A stretch of DNA of 54,933 nt from Actinomycetales bacterium (GTDB lineage: Bacteria; Actinomycetota; Actinomycetes; Nanopelagicales; Nanopelagicaceae). The stretch is taken from assembly GCA_018969355.1 (NCBI GenBank), contig JAGWYO010000005.1, forward strand, positions 1-54,933, given 5' to 3'. Position 1 is the stretch's first letter. The number at the start of each line of letters is the position of its first letter. This document shows positions 17,251-26,439 of this stretch, piece after piece. Position numbers and translations under genes: made by a program. Under the pieces are notes generated by a model. That model worked only from the letters and a program-made list of their open reading frames with translations, was not told where the DNA came from and did not search any database.

Positions 17251-18385
17251 GTAGATTGCGAGCCATAACTATTCGCTGAATTTGATTAGTTCCCTCATAA
17301 ATCTGGGTGAGTTTGGCATCTCGCATCATGCGCTCAACTGGATAATCTGAGACATAGCCATAGCCACCCAAAATCTGGACCGCATCAGTTGTTACTTTCA
17401 TTGCTACATCACTTGCAAAGCATTTACTTGCCGCTGAGAAGAAGCGTAGATCTTTTTCACCACTCTGACTCTTTGATGCAGCAACATAAGTTAACTGGCG
17501 GGCAGCTTCAATATTCATTGCCATATCTGCCAACATAAATTGGACAGCCTGAAAATCGAAAATCTCTTTGCCAAATTGCTTGCGTTGGTGTGAATACGTT
17601 GTTGCAACATCAAGTGCGCCTTGGGCAATACCAAGTGCTTGGGCGGCGATGGTAATGCGTGTGTGATCAAGTGTGTTCATTGCTAGGGCAAATCCTTCAC
17701 CAACTGCGCTGATGCGGCGATCATCTGCAAGCTTGACGTTGTCGAAATAAACCTCACGCGTTGGTGATCCTCTAAATCCCATTTTCTTTTCTGGTGCGCC
17801 AAAAGATACGCCAGGGTCTGATTTTTCAACTACGAAAGCGGTGATTCCTTTAGAGCCAAGTGAGGCATCGCCTTGAGCGATGACGGTGTAAAACTCAGAA
17901 ATTCCGGCATTTGAAATCCACTTCTTGCTTCCATTGAGTATCCAGCCATCACCATCTTGCTCTACCTTTGTGCGAAGTGCTGAAGCATCTGAGCCTGCGT
18001 CAGATTCTGATAAACAGTATGAAAAACCTTTACCCTGTGCCAACTGTGACAACCAGCGTTGCTTCTGATCTGTATTTCCACCCAGCATCAGTGGAAGTGA
18101 TCCCAGTTTATTGACTGCAGGAATCAACGATGAGGAGGCACACACGCGTGCAACTTCTTCAATGATTATGACAACAGCTAGAGCATCTGCTCCATCACCA
18201 CCATATTCAGTTGGAACATGGGCTGCAGCTAACCCAGCTTTTTGAAGGGCATCGGCTGCTTCTTGTGGGAAACGGTGATCTTCATCAACTGCTTTTGCAA
18301 ATGGAGCAATCTCCTTTTCTGCCAAAGCGCGAACGCTTGCACGGAGATCTCTATATTCACTGGGAATGTCAAATAAATTTTCCAT
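17240..18385 (-). CDS. Acyl-CoA dehydrogenase
   Basis: FAD-dependent alpha,beta-oxidation of an acyl-CoA thioester with electrons going to ETF. 381 residues, full length. Seen: the N-terminal helical domain, the beta-domain signature YCLSESDAGSDAS, GWILNGSKKWISNAG, and the C-terminal helical domain with RKQFGKEIFDFQAVQFMLADM, GGYGYVSDYPVER and IYEGTNQIQR, whose Glu matches the catalytic base of short/medium-chain enzymes. Chain length or branched-chain preference cannot be told. The start overlaps the upstream CopD-CtaG stop by one base (TAATG), so it is probably co-transcribed despite no evident functional link. Confidence 0.94.
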   Translation of the reverse strand: MENLFDIPSEYRDLRASVRALAEKEIAPFAKAVDEDHRFPQEAADALQKAGLAAAHVPTEYGGDGADALAVVIIIEEVARVCASSSLIPAVNKLGSLPLMLGGNTDQKQRWLSQLAQGKGFSYCLSESDAGSDASALRTKVEQDGDGWILNGSKKWISNAGISEFYTVIAQGDASLGSKGITAFVVEKSDPGVSFGAPEKKMGFRGSPTREVYFDNVKLADDRRISAVGEGFALAMNTLDHTRITIAAQALGIAQGALDVATTYSHQRKQFGKEIFDFQAVQFMLADMAMNIEAARQLTYVAASKSQSGEKDLRFFSAASKCFASDVAMKVTTDAVQILGGYGYVSDYPVERMMRDAKLTQIYEGTNQIQRIVMARNLPNA

Positions 18386-20232
18386 TAGGGTTCATTTCTA
18401 TCGCGTTGGGCTAGATCTTGCAAATACTTGTTGTATGTGGCTAACTCATCTGGCTGGCCCATGGCTGCTGAGCGTTCGGCATTCTTATCAATTCGAATTC
18501 GCTCACGTGAGTCATCTTTAACCCAGCTGACAAAGGTAGCAACTAGGGCCAGAAGAATTGGGATCTCACCCATCGCCCAACCGATTGATCCCCCGATGCG
18601 TTGATCAGCAAGCAAATCAATGAGCCATGGTGATTTAAGGGATCCGAAATAGCCCCCATCAATGAGAGTAGATGCCGACATCAATGCCACAGAGAAGAAT
18701 GCATGAATACTCATGGCAGCAAAAAGAATAACAATGCGCACTAAATGTGGAACTCTGCGAGGGTTTGGATCAATTCCAATAACAACATGGAAGAAGAGAA
18801 TTCCGGCAAGCAGAAAATGAATATTCATAAAGAGGTGGCCCGCATGTGATTGCATCATTGAACCGAATAAATCTGTAAAGTAAAGGACAAATAGTGAGCC
18901 ATCAAAGAAAGCTAAGGCCACTAAAGGGTTGGTATAAAATATTGCTAATCGTGAATGGAGTGCGGCAAGTAATGAGCCTCTGACACCGCGCTCATCACTA
19001 TTTCTACCCTGTGGCAACGTTCGAAGCGCTAAAGTAATTGGTGCCCCTAACACAATGCCAATAGGTGCAATCATTCCTAAAATCATGTGAGCGACCATGT
19101 GATATGAAAAAGCAAAGTGAGCATATAACCCCAGGCCGCCACTAGTTGCAAAATCTATTGCTGAAATTGCTAAAGCAAATGAAATTGTGCGACCTACCGG
19201 CCACTTATCACCACGTTTTGTTAGAACGACAACGCCTTTAATGTAGAGAGCAAGCGCTGTTACTAAGATTCCAATCATGAGTGCATCTGGTTCATAACTA
19301 AGGAAAATACGGCTCCAGGTTGGTGCCTGTGGTGATGAAATGCCGGCAATGGCTAATGCAGGATCAAACTTTGGGCGCTCTGGTCTTAACGGTGCTTGAT
19401 TTGACGATAACCATGCTCCCATTGCAACCGTTACAACCATAATCAAACTTTCTGCAAAGATTAAACGTGCAAATCCTTTCCAATTAATTGAACTGCGCAG
19501 CGCCAAATTCTTGCGGTGCACATATCCAATTGCAATTAAAATTACCGTAAAAACAACTTTGCCAATTACTACCCATGCATATGCACTGTTCCAGGCTTCT
19601 TTGAAATCAAGGCGAGCCCAAGCATTTGCCGTTCCACTTAAAACAACAGCAATGGCTGCCCACAACGCTAATTGACTAAAACGTGGAACTGCGATTGGCC
19701 TATCTTGCGGATCCAAAATCGCAAGAGTTATAACGCCGCCTACCCACAGAGATAGAGCAATTATATGGATAACCAAAGAGCCGATAGCCAGTGCATGTGA
19801 ACCGCTTGAAGCTGAGTGGCTTTGAAACACTGGTGCTACTAAACCAATAAGTGTGAGAATAAGAAGGAAAATTGCTGTAAGGATTTTATTGACACGAATT
19901 GATGCAAAAGTTATGAAGAGGGCAACCAGTGATTGAAATAGTAAATATTGACCTAAAGTTATTTGTGTAATGAAAGAGCGTAGAACTGTTGAATCTAAAG
20001 CAACTGAGAGAGGCTGATCCAAGATAGTTGCTAATGTAAAGAGAATTGTCCCAATGCTTCCAATTGACCAGGTCAAGCCTGAAATCCATAACATCATGCG
20101 AAGCTTTTGAGCAGAAGTCGATAACTTACCATGGGTATCTAGAAGTAAAAATCCCATGGCTAGTAATGTTCCAACTGCTGAAAAACAGCCGATCAGGGAG
20201 AGATATTTAAAGATTGTGCTTAAAGCAATCAT
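18385..20232 (-). CDS. CopD-CtaG fusion: copper uptake / cytochrome oxidase assembly membrane protein
   Basis: 615 residues, largely membrane. The first half (~1-300) is a CopD-type domain with about eight helices. The second half (~310-580) is a CtaG (caa3 oxidase assembly) domain with the histidine-containing segments YHMVAHMILGMIAPIGIVLGAP and HFLLAGILFFHVVIG. A short charged cytoplasmic tail ends the protein. Such fusions are common in actinobacteria and are thought to bring copper to cytochrome c oxidase. It overlaps the upstream CopC-like gene by 4 bp (ATGA), so the two are coupled. No oxidase subunits are in this window. Confidence 0.88.
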   Translation of the reverse strand: MIALSTIFKYLSLIGCFSAVGTLLAMGFLLLDTHGKLSTSAQKLRMMLWISGLTWSIGSIGTILFTLATILDQPLSVALDSTVLRSFITQITLGQYLLFQSLVALFITFASIRVNKILTAIFLLILTLIGLVAPVFQSHSASSGSHALAIGSLVIHIIALSLWVGGVITLAILDPQDRPIAVPRFSQLALWAAIAVVLSGTANAWARLDFKEAWNSAYAWVVIGKVVFTVILIAIGYVHRKNLALRSSINWKGFARLIFAESLIMVVTVAMGAWLSSNQAPLRPERPKFDPALAIAGISSPQAPTWSRIFLSYEPDALMIGILVTALALYIKGVVVLTKRGDKWPVGRTISFALAISAIDFATSGGLGLYAHFAFSYHMVAHMILGMIAPIGIVLGAPITLALRTLPQGRNSDERGVRGSLLAALHSRLAIFYTNPLVALAFFDGSLFVLYFTDLFGSMMQSHAGHLFMNIHFLLAGILFFHVVIGIDPNPRRVPHLVRIVILFAAMSIHAFFSVALMSASTLIDGGYFGSLKSPWLIDLLADQRIGGSIGWAMGEIPILLALVATFVSWVKDDSRERIRIDKNAERSAAMGQPDELATYNKYLQDLAQRDRNEP

Positions 20233-20759
20233 CGTTCCCTAAAGAGTTTTCTTGCATAAAGTGCGAGTGCTATAAGAACAAAAAATGCCATAATTAAAAG
20301 AAAGATAATAAATATATTTGTTCCCCAGCTACTACTGGCAGGCGTTTGAGATTGCGTAGGAGTCGGCGATTCTTGCGTAGGAGAAATAACTGTTGGGGCA
20401 GAGAAATTAAATGTGAATGAACCTTCTAGTGGAACTTCTCCCTCTGAATACAAAGTGTATGAAACTCTATATATTCCAGAATCAACTAGTGGTCGCAACC
20501 CAATAGTGGCTGAAACATCAGTAATAGTGAGAGTTCCATCATCAACGCGTACACCATTAGGATCTGTAACAACTATTTCATTTGCATCAGCAAGTAAAGC
20601 AACTTGGGTGGTAAGAGTTACAGAGGTAGGAGCTGTTGTAACTGTAGACCCACTTATTGGTGAGGTAGTAATAAGTGAGTTTGCACTCGCTGGCATCATG
20701 CCTAGCACGCTAAGAAGGGTAAAAGCGGCCAAGAACTGTCGGACTCGAGTGATTTTCAC
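20229..20759 (-). CDS. CopC-like exported protein with C-terminal anchor, no copper ligands
   Basis: 176 residues: signal peptide (cleavage near SANS, about residue 27), a CopC-type beta-sandwich (about 28-125) with SPISGSTVTTAP and the YRVSYTLYSEGEVPLEGSFTFNF strand region, a Ser/Thr/Pro linker, and a C-terminal membrane helix (about 146-170) followed by basic residues. The usual CopC ligands are gone: the mature N-terminus is N, not H, and the DGHP motif reads EGEVP. The mature protein contains no His or Cys. Adjacency to CopD-CtaG supports the family call; copper binding is doubtful. The start is GTG with AAGGAG 6 nt upstream. Confidence 0.85.
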   Translation of the reverse strand: MKITRVRQFLAAFTLLSVLGMMPASANSLITTSPISGSTVTTAPTSVTLTTQVALLADANEIVVTDPNGVRVDDGTLTITDVSATIGLRPLVDSGIYRVSYTLYSEGEVPLEGSFTFNFSAPTVISPTQESPTPTQSQTPASSSWGTNIFIIFLLIMAFFVLIALALYARKLFRER

Positions 20760-20873
20760 TTAGAACTCCTTCATATCTTGGACTTGAATTCGCGCCAATC
20801 GTCTCACTTCTTTAGACTTACCCTCTACCCCTAAAGGGTTGGAAAAGGGCTGAATTTATAGATTGGAGCGCTA

Positions 20874-21122
20874 GTGCCTACTTACCAATACGCATGTAAC
20901 GCTTGCAATCATGAATTCGAAGCGCTCCAATCCTTTAGTGATGCCTCACTCACCGAGTGCCCACAGTGCAAGGGAGAAATCCGTAAGGTCTATAGCGCCG
21001 TCGGTGTGGTGTTCAAAGGCACTGGATTTTATAAAACAGATTCAGCAACGAAGGCAACTGCAAGTGAGCCGGCTAAAACAACTCCCGCAGCTGCGCCAAC
21101 TCCGGCTGTTGCTGCAGATTAA
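20874..21122 (+). CDS. fmdB: FmdB-type zinc-ribbon protein
   Basis: 82 residues. The N-terminal ~45 form a zinc ribbon with two CxxC knuckles (CNAC at 8-11, CPQC at 29-32), then VVFKGTGFYKTD, typical of the FmdB/putative regulatory family in actinobacteria, then an Ala/Thr/Pro-rich tail. Function in these bacteria is not established. The start is GTG with GGAG 5 nt upstream. It is divergent from the CopC-like gene and its stop overlaps a small convergent ORF by 4 bp. Confidence 0.88.
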   Translation: MPTYQYACNACNHEFEALQSFSDASLTECPQCKGEIRKVYSAVGVVFKGTGFYKTDSATKATASEPAKTTPAAAPTPAVAAD

Positions 21123-21235
21123 TCCTGGTGATGGGGCGGTTTATCAGATTTCAATTCTTCTTCACGACGTAACTGTTCTGCCGCGGCTTCAGGATCGATC
21201 TCATCTGATGTCACATTTGGAAAGAGATCACTCAT
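21119..21235 (-). CDS. Small acidic 38-residue protein, convergent with fmdB
   Basis: An ATG-to-TAA frame of 38 codons reads MSDLFPNVTSDEIDPEAAAE, then QLRREEELKSDKPPHHQD. The composition (acidic helix, basic end, no rare pattern) looks like a true small protein and not antisense noise, and it fills a gap that would otherwise be empty between fmdB and the MMPL gene. No good ribosome-binding sequence is visible upstream. Not recognised as a named family. Moderate doubt remains. Confidence 0.42.
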   Translation of the reverse strand: MSDLFPNVTSDEIDPEAAAEQLRREEELKSDKPPHHQD

Positions 21236-21267
21236 AGCTTTAAGTCTACATCTAGGGAGCATTAAAC

Positions 21268-23376
21268 GTGTTTGAGAAGCTTGGAAAGTTCATCGTAAGG
21301 CGCAGCAAGGTAGTTCTTCTCTCCTTTGTCATTGCAACGATTGCTGCTGGTGCAATTGGTTCATTGTCCTTTGGCCGGCTAGATTCTGGTGGATATTCAG
21401 ACCTCAATAGTGAATCTGCACTTGCTGCTAAATACGTTGTTGATGTATTTGGAGCAGAGGAGCCTATTGCAGTCATGGTTGTGGACTCTCCAACTTCAAC
21501 TATCGATGATTCAGAAGTTGTAAGTACAGCTACTGAAATCGAAAAGAAGATCAAGAACCACTCGGGGGTCTCAAAGACTTATTCCTACTGGTCTACTGGT
21601 GGTGCACCAACGATGAAATCTACTGATGGAAAAGCAGGGTTTATTTTGGTGTATTCAGATCTTGAAGCATTTGATTGGGATAGCCTTGGATCATTAGGGG
21701 CATCCTTACAAGAAGAGTTTGATGGCAACTACAAAAATGTGCATATTTACGCATCTGGTGCGGGTGTTATTACACATGCGATTAACCATAAGATTGAAAA
21801 AGATTTAGTTCTAGCTGAATCAATAGCAATTCCACTCACATTCCTACTTCTTGTCTTTGTATTTGGAGCATTAGTTGCATCTGCAACACCTTTATTCGTG
21901 GGTGTGACTGCCATTCTTGGCTCTTTCTTCATCATTTACCTACTGACGCTATTTACTAATGTCAGTGTTTTTGCCCTCAACCTCATTACTGGTCTAGGGC
22001 TAGGACTAGGCATCGATTATGCACTTCTCATGGTGAATCGATTCCGGGAAGAACTTCATAACGGCCACAGCATTGAAGAATCTGTAGTTACTACAGTTGC
22101 TACAGCAGGTAAGACTGTCTTCTACTCAGGGCTCACTGTTTTTGTAACAATGGCCTCATTGCTCTTCTTCCCACTTGAGTTCTTAAAATCCTTTGGTTAC
22201 GCAGGTGTGGCTGTTATTACATTTGCCGTTATTGGCGCAGTAATTGCACTGCCAGCGCTTCTGGCCATACTGGGTGAAAAAGTTGATAAAGGCGTTGTTC
22301 GAAAGAGTGCAATTACTCCTAAAGAAGATGGTCGCTGGGCCCACACTGCACGCAATGTTATGCAGCGACCAGTTCCAGTAGTTCTTGCCTGTTTAGTTGT
22401 TCTAGGAATTTTGGCTGCACCAGTTGCAGATATTTCTTTTGCGCAAGTAGATTCTCGAGTTTTACCGGCTTCCAATCCAGCTGCTATTGCATCGCAAGTA
22501 GTTGATACTCGCTTTGACGGATTAATTGGTAGCCCGATTGAAGTTGTGGTACCAAATGGTGTTGGGCGAGAAAGCGAAATTACTACCTTTTTAAATGACG
22601 TCAAAAAAGTTGACGGAGTAGTCCGTGTTGGTGCAATTGAAACGTATAAGCAGGATATTCGAGTCCAAGTTATTTCATCAGTTCCTTCTCGGAGTACTGA
22701 TTCACTACAGGTAATTCACAACATTCGAAATCTCAATAAACCTGCTGGCACACTCATTGGTGGAGCAGCAGCTGATTTCACTGATTCGCAAGATGGCATC
22801 GCCAAAACATTACCGCTGGCTTTGGGGTGGATTGCGCTCACCGTTTTGATCCTTATCTTTGTCTTTACGGGTTCAATTATTTTGCCCATAAAAGCAGTGA
22901 TATTGAACGCTCTCTCATTGGTTGCCACCCTCGGTGCAATTACTTGGATATTTATTGATGGTCATTTGAAGTGGTTGGTTGGAGATTTCACTGTAACTGG
23001 CACTTTGGATACAGGATCAGTGATTTTAGTCGCTGTAGTTGTCTTCGGGCTTTCAATGGACTACGAACTATTTTTGTTATCTCGCATCCGCGAAGAACAT
23101 TTAAGCGGAAAGAGCAATGTTGAATCTGTTGCAGTTGGTCTGCAAAGATCTGCGCGTATCATTACTGCCGCCGCACTCTTGTTGGCCGTTGTTTTCGCAG
23201 CTTTTATGACCAGCGGAGTGACATCTATCAAGATGTTGGGCTTTGGTGTTTCACTTGCTGTTATTTTGGATGCTACATTGGTGCGCGCACTTCTTGTTCC
23301 AGCACTCATGCGTTTATTTGGTGAACGTAACTGGTGGGCACCTGCGTGGATGCAGAAATTTACTCTTAAGCATTAG
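21268..23376 (+). CDS. MMPL-family RND transporter
   Basis: 702-residue inner-membrane exporter of the MmpL/YdfJ type, using the proton gradient; the substrate (lipid, drug or haem) is unknown. Two repeats of one helix, an extracytoplasmic loop and five helices. The first helix is at about 14-35 and the first loop at about 36-185. GLGLGLGIDYALLMVNRFREE at about 245 and VVVFGLSMDYELFLLSRIREE at about 590 are the paired motifs that carry the proton-relay Asp-Tyr. The start is GTG at 21268 with AGGGAG 8 nt upstream. Single gene; the neighbours give no clue to the substrate. Confidence 0.93.
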   Translation: MFEKLGKFIVRRSKVVLLSFVIATIAAGAIGSLSFGRLDSGGYSDLNSESALAAKYVVDVFGAEEPIAVMVVDSPTSTIDDSEVVSTATEIEKKIKNHSGVSKTYSYWSTGGAPTMKSTDGKAGFILVYSDLEAFDWDSLGSLGASLQEEFDGNYKNVHIYASGAGVITHAINHKIEKDLVLAESIAIPLTFLLLVFVFGALVASATPLFVGVTAILGSFFIIYLLTLFTNVSVFALNLITGLGLGLGIDYALLMVNRFREELHNGHSIEESVVTTVATAGKTVFYSGLTVFVTMASLLFFPLEFLKSFGYAGVAVITFAVIGAVIALPALLAILGEKVDKGVVRKSAITPKEDGRWAHTARNVMQRPVPVVLACLVVLGILAAPVADISFAQVDSRVLPASNPAAIASQVVDTRFDGLIGSPIEVVVPNGVGRESEITTFLNDVKKVDGVVRVGAIETYKQDIRVQVISSVPSRSTDSLQVIHNIRNLNKPAGTLIGGAAADFTDSQDGIAKTLPLALGWIALTVLILIFVFTGSIILPIKAVILNALSLVATLGAITWIFIDGHLKWLVGDFTVTGTLDTGSVILVAVVVFGLSMDYELFLLSRIREEHLSGKSNVESVAVGLQRSARIITAAALLLAVVFAAFMTSGVTSIKMLGFGVSLAVILDATLVRALLVPALMRLFGERNWWAPAWMQKFTLKH

Positions 23377-23388
23377 TTCAAAAGTAAG

Positions 23389-23461
23389 TGTCCCCGGCGG
23401 GAGTTGAACCTGCGACCTACCGCTTAGGAGGCGGTTGCTCTATCCACTGAGCTACGGGGAC
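23389..23461 (-). tRNA. tRNA-Arg(CCU)
   Basis: Cloverleaf on the minus strand: acceptor GTCCCCG/CGGGGAC with T8 after it, D arm GCTC/GAGC, anticodon stem ACCGC/GCGGT with loop CTCCTAA giving CCU, T stem GCAGG/CCCGC with an A-C mismatch and T loop TTCAACT. Discriminator A. No CCA is encoded. It decodes AGG. It lies between the MMPL gene and the saccharopine-dehydrogenase-like gene on the opposite strand to both. Confidence 0.93.
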
Positions 23462-23558
23462 TTAGGTTGTGCGGAGGCAATCTTGTCATGAATTAATGCC
23501 AAGGCTAGACTGGTTAAAACAATCGTAAAGGATGTTATTTCCTCATGTGGGGCCAGCA

Positions 23559-24770
23559 ATGAAGGCGCTAGTAATAGGCGCGGGCGGAGTTGGCAGAGCT
23601 ATTGTCAATATTGCATCTCGTAAATCATTTATTACTTCCATGGTGATCGCTGATCGCACGCTCTCTCGTGCTGAAGAAGCGGTAGTGCGCGTTAAAGATT
23701 CTAGATTTTCAGCAGCCGAAGTTAATGCTGCTGAACTTGAAGATATTAGAGCCCTCATACGCAAAGTAAAGCCTGATGTTGTGGTCAACGCCGTTGATCC
23801 ACGTTTTGTGATGCCAATTTTTCTAGCCTGTGAAATTGAAAGCACTAATTACATCGATATGGCGATGTCTCTGTCTCGACCACATCCTCACTATCCAAAC
23901 TCTGAAACGGGCGTGAAGCTAGGAGATGAGCAGTTTGCACGGGATTGGAACTGGAAAGAGCGCGATATTTATGCCCTAGTTGGCATGGGTATAGAGCCTG
24001 GAATGAGCGATGTCTTTGCTCGATATGCAGCAGATTATCTTTTCTCTGTAATTGATGCCATCACGATATTAGATGGGTCTAACTTAACTGTTGAAGGATA
24101 TGAGTTTGCACCCTCATTTTCAATCTGGACAACAATCGAAGAATGTTTAAACCCTCCGCTCGTTTGGGAAGATGGGCGGGGTTGGTTTACGACAGAACCA
24201 TTTAGTGAAATTGAAACTTTTGATTTTCCTGAAGGTATTGGTCCGGTCGAGTGTGTAAATGTTGAACATGAAGAAGTTGTTTTAATTCCTCAAAAAGTTG
24301 ATGCCAAGAAAGTAAACTTTAAATATGGCCTTGGTGCTCAGTTCATTACAACACTAAAAACCATTCATATGCTGGGAATGGATCGGAAGGAACATGTTGA
24401 CGTTCAGGGAATCTCAGTTTCCCCTCGTGACCTTCTGGCAGCTTCTTTGCCAGATCCTGCAACGTTAGGTTCTCGCATGAAAGGCAAAACATGTGCTGGA
24501 GCTCTTATCAAAGGGCTCAATAAAGAAGGAAAGCCTTACGCTTGTTACATGTATAACATCGTTGATAACGAATGGTCTATGGCTGAATATGGAGATCAAG
24601 CTGTCGTTTGGCAAACGGCCCTAAATCCAGTTATCGCGATGGAGTTAATCCATAAAGGTATCTGGAAGCCTGAAGGGGTTGCTGGCCCTGAATGGTTTGA
24701 TGCCAAGCCATTTTTGGATGCACTTGAATCGTATGGAACAACATGGAAAATCCGTGAAGAAATCATTTGA
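23559..24770 (+). CDS. Saccharopine dehydrogenase-family protein (carboxynorspermidine dehydrogenase-like)
   Basis: 403 residues. The N-terminal Rossmann fold begins MKALVIGAGGVGRAI and continues with VVNAVDPRFVMPIF and YIDMAM. A catalytic/dimerisation region follows (ALVGMGIEPGMSDVFARYAADY), which resembles the Lys9/carboxynorspermidine dehydrogenase branch. The substrate is not evident; there is no decarboxylase partner (NspC) or lysine gene nearby. I prefer the ATG at 23559 (GGGG 6 nt upstream) over the in-frame ATG at 23532. It is first of three overlapping or close genes with a GMC oxidoreductase and an SDR. Confidence 0.82.
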   Translation: MKALVIGAGGVGRAIVNIASRKSFITSMVIADRTLSRAEEAVVRVKDSRFSAAEVNAAELEDIRALIRKVKPDVVVNAVDPRFVMPIFLACEIESTNYIDMAMSLSRPHPHYPNSETGVKLGDEQFARDWNWKERDIYALVGMGIEPGMSDVFARYAADYLFSVIDAITILDGSNLTVEGYEFAPSFSIWTTIEECLNPPLVWEDGRGWFTTEPFSEIETFDFPEGIGPVECVNVEHEEVVLIPQKVDAKKVNFKYGLGAQFITTLKTIHMLGMDRKEHVDVQGISVSPRDLLAASLPDPATLGSRMKGKTCAGALIKGLNKEGKPYACYMYNIVDNEWSMAEYGDQAVVWQTALNPVIAMELIHKGIWKPEGVAGPEWFDAKPFLDALESYGTTWKIREEII

Positions 24771-26430
24771 TGTAGTTGTCATTGGATCTGGCTTCGGTGG
24801 CTCCGTATCTGCCCTTCGCCTTCGGGAAAAGGGTTATAGCGTTGCCGTTCTTGAAGCTGGAGCGCGCTTTCGGGATAAAGATTTCCCAAAAACTTCTTGG
24901 CGCATCAGAAAATTCCTTTTTGCCCCAAAAGTTGGGCTTTATGGCATCCAACGTATCCATGTTTTACCAGATGTATTGATCTTAGCTGGCGCCGGTGTTG
25001 GTGGTGGATCGTTGGTCTATGCAAATACCTTGTATCAACCAGGTGATACATATTTCACTGATAAGCAATGGGTCAGTATCACTAATTGGAAAGAAGAGTT
25101 AGAGCCTTGGTATGACCAAGCTCGGCGAATGTTGGGTGTTACAGAGAACCCTTATTTTTCTAATAGCGACAGAGCTATAAAAGATGCTGCAGAAGAAATG
25201 GGAGTAGGCCACACCTTCAAGATGGCTCCACTGGGAATCTATTTTGGTGATGGCAAAGGTGTTGCAAGTAAAGATCCATTTTTTGGTGGCGTTGGTCCTG
25301 ATCGCAACGGATGCATGCAATGCGGTGCTTGTATGAGTGGATGTAGACACAATGCCAAAAATACTCTGCCTAAGAACTACTTAGGTTTAGCGGAAAAAGC
25401 TGGTGCGCAAGTCTTCCCCATGACTACTGCTACAAAGATTGAACAATTAACATCTGGTGAGTGGAAGATTACAACACGTAAAACAGATGATTGGTTGGGA
25501 GCAAGGGGCACGGTATTTTTTGCTAAAGATGTAATTGTTGCCGCTGGAACATTCAACACACAAAAACTGCTCCATAAAATGAAGGATGACCGGGTATTAC
25601 CCGCGATTTCAAATCGTCTAGGTGACTTATCTAGAACTAACAGTGAGGCTTTAACAGGTGCCCTCATGCAAAATACAGATATTGACTACAGCGATGGCAG
25701 TGCAATCACCTCATCTTTCTTCCCAGATGAGAACACACACATTGAACCAGTGCGCTATGGCAAAGGTTCAAATCTAATGGGTCTACTCCAGACCATCATG
25801 ACTGATGGTTACTCTTCCAAAGAGCGCCGTAGACAGTGGTGGAAGCAGTTTGTGGCAAATCCAAAACTTCTACTTACAATATTGAATGTACGCCGATGGA
25901 GTGAGCGAACAGTAATCGCTTTGACAATGCAAAACGTTGACTCATCAGTCTCTGTTCGTGGCAAGAAATCAATCTTTGGTTGGCGCTTAACTTCAACTAA
26001 TGATCCTGAACATCCCAATGCCACCTATATTCCAGCGGCTAATGAAACAGTTAGACGTATTGCACACAAGCATGGTGGAATCGCAGGTGGTCATATTGGC
26101 GATCTCATTAACGCCCCTTTTACAGCCCACTTCGTTGGTGGATGCGTTATTGGTAGTGATGCAAGCCATGGAGTAATTGATCCTTACCATCGCGTTTGGA
26201 ACTACCCAACACTTCACATAGTTGATGGCTCAACAATTACTGCAAATTTGGGTGTAAACCCATCACTGACAATTACTGCCCAAGCAGAACGTGCATTATC
26301 GTTCTGGCCAAATAAAGGTGATATTGATTCACGACCAACGCAAGATCAGCCATATAAGAGATTGAGTGCAGTTGCACCACACACACCATTAGTTCCAAAT
26401 GGAGCACTGGGCGAACTTCGAGTTAATTAG
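24733..26430 (+). CDS. GMC-family flavin oxidoreductase (cholesterol/long-chain alcohol oxidase-like)
   Basis: About 565 residues. The N-terminal FAD fold starts VVVIGSGFGGSVSALRLREKG. GAGVGGGSLVYANTLYQP is the GMC flavin-contact region. A cysteine cluster NGCMQCGACMSGCRHNAKN lies near residue 200, common in the alcohol/cholesterol-oxidase-like branch. The C-terminal GMC domain holds HFVGGCVIG and GVNPSLTITAQAER. It probably oxidises a hydroxyl of a lipid or alcohol; the acceptor is unknown. The start is uncertain: ATG 24733 overlaps the upstream gene by 38 bp; GTG 24754 is an alternative. The SDR follows after 9 bp. Confidence 0.87.
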   Translation: MEQHGKSVKKSFDVVVIGSGFGGSVSALRLREKGYSVAVLEAGARFRDKDFPKTSWRIRKFLFAPKVGLYGIQRIHVLPDVLILAGAGVGGGSLVYANTLYQPGDTYFTDKQWVSITNWKEELEPWYDQARRMLGVTENPYFSNSDRAIKDAAEEMGVGHTFKMAPLGIYFGDGKGVASKDPFFGGVGPDRNGCMQCGACMSGCRHNAKNTLPKNYLGLAEKAGAQVFPMTTATKIEQLTSGEWKITTRKTDDWLGARGTVFFAKDVIVAAGTFNTQKLLHKMKDDRVLPAISNRLGDLSRTNSEALTGALMQNTDIDYSDGSAITSSFFPDENTHIEPVRYGKGSNLMGLLQTIMTDGYSSKERRRQWWKQFVANPKLLLTILNVRRWSERTVIALTMQNVDSSVSVRGKKSIFGWRLTSTNDPEHPNATYIPAANETVRRIAHKHGGIAGGHIGDLINAPFTAHFVGGCVIGSDASHGVIDPYHRVWNYPTLHIVDGSTITANLGVNPSLTITAQAERALSFWPNKGDIDSRPTQDQPYKRLSAVAPHTPLVPNGALGELRVN

Positions 26431-26439
26431 GGGAATCAC

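Noticed and set aside
25315-25350. An iron-sulphur cluster in the GMC oxidoreductase (CMQCGACMSGC)
   Set aside because: This cysteine region is common in the alcohol/cholesterol-oxidase branch of GMC enzymes and is not known to me as a cluster site.
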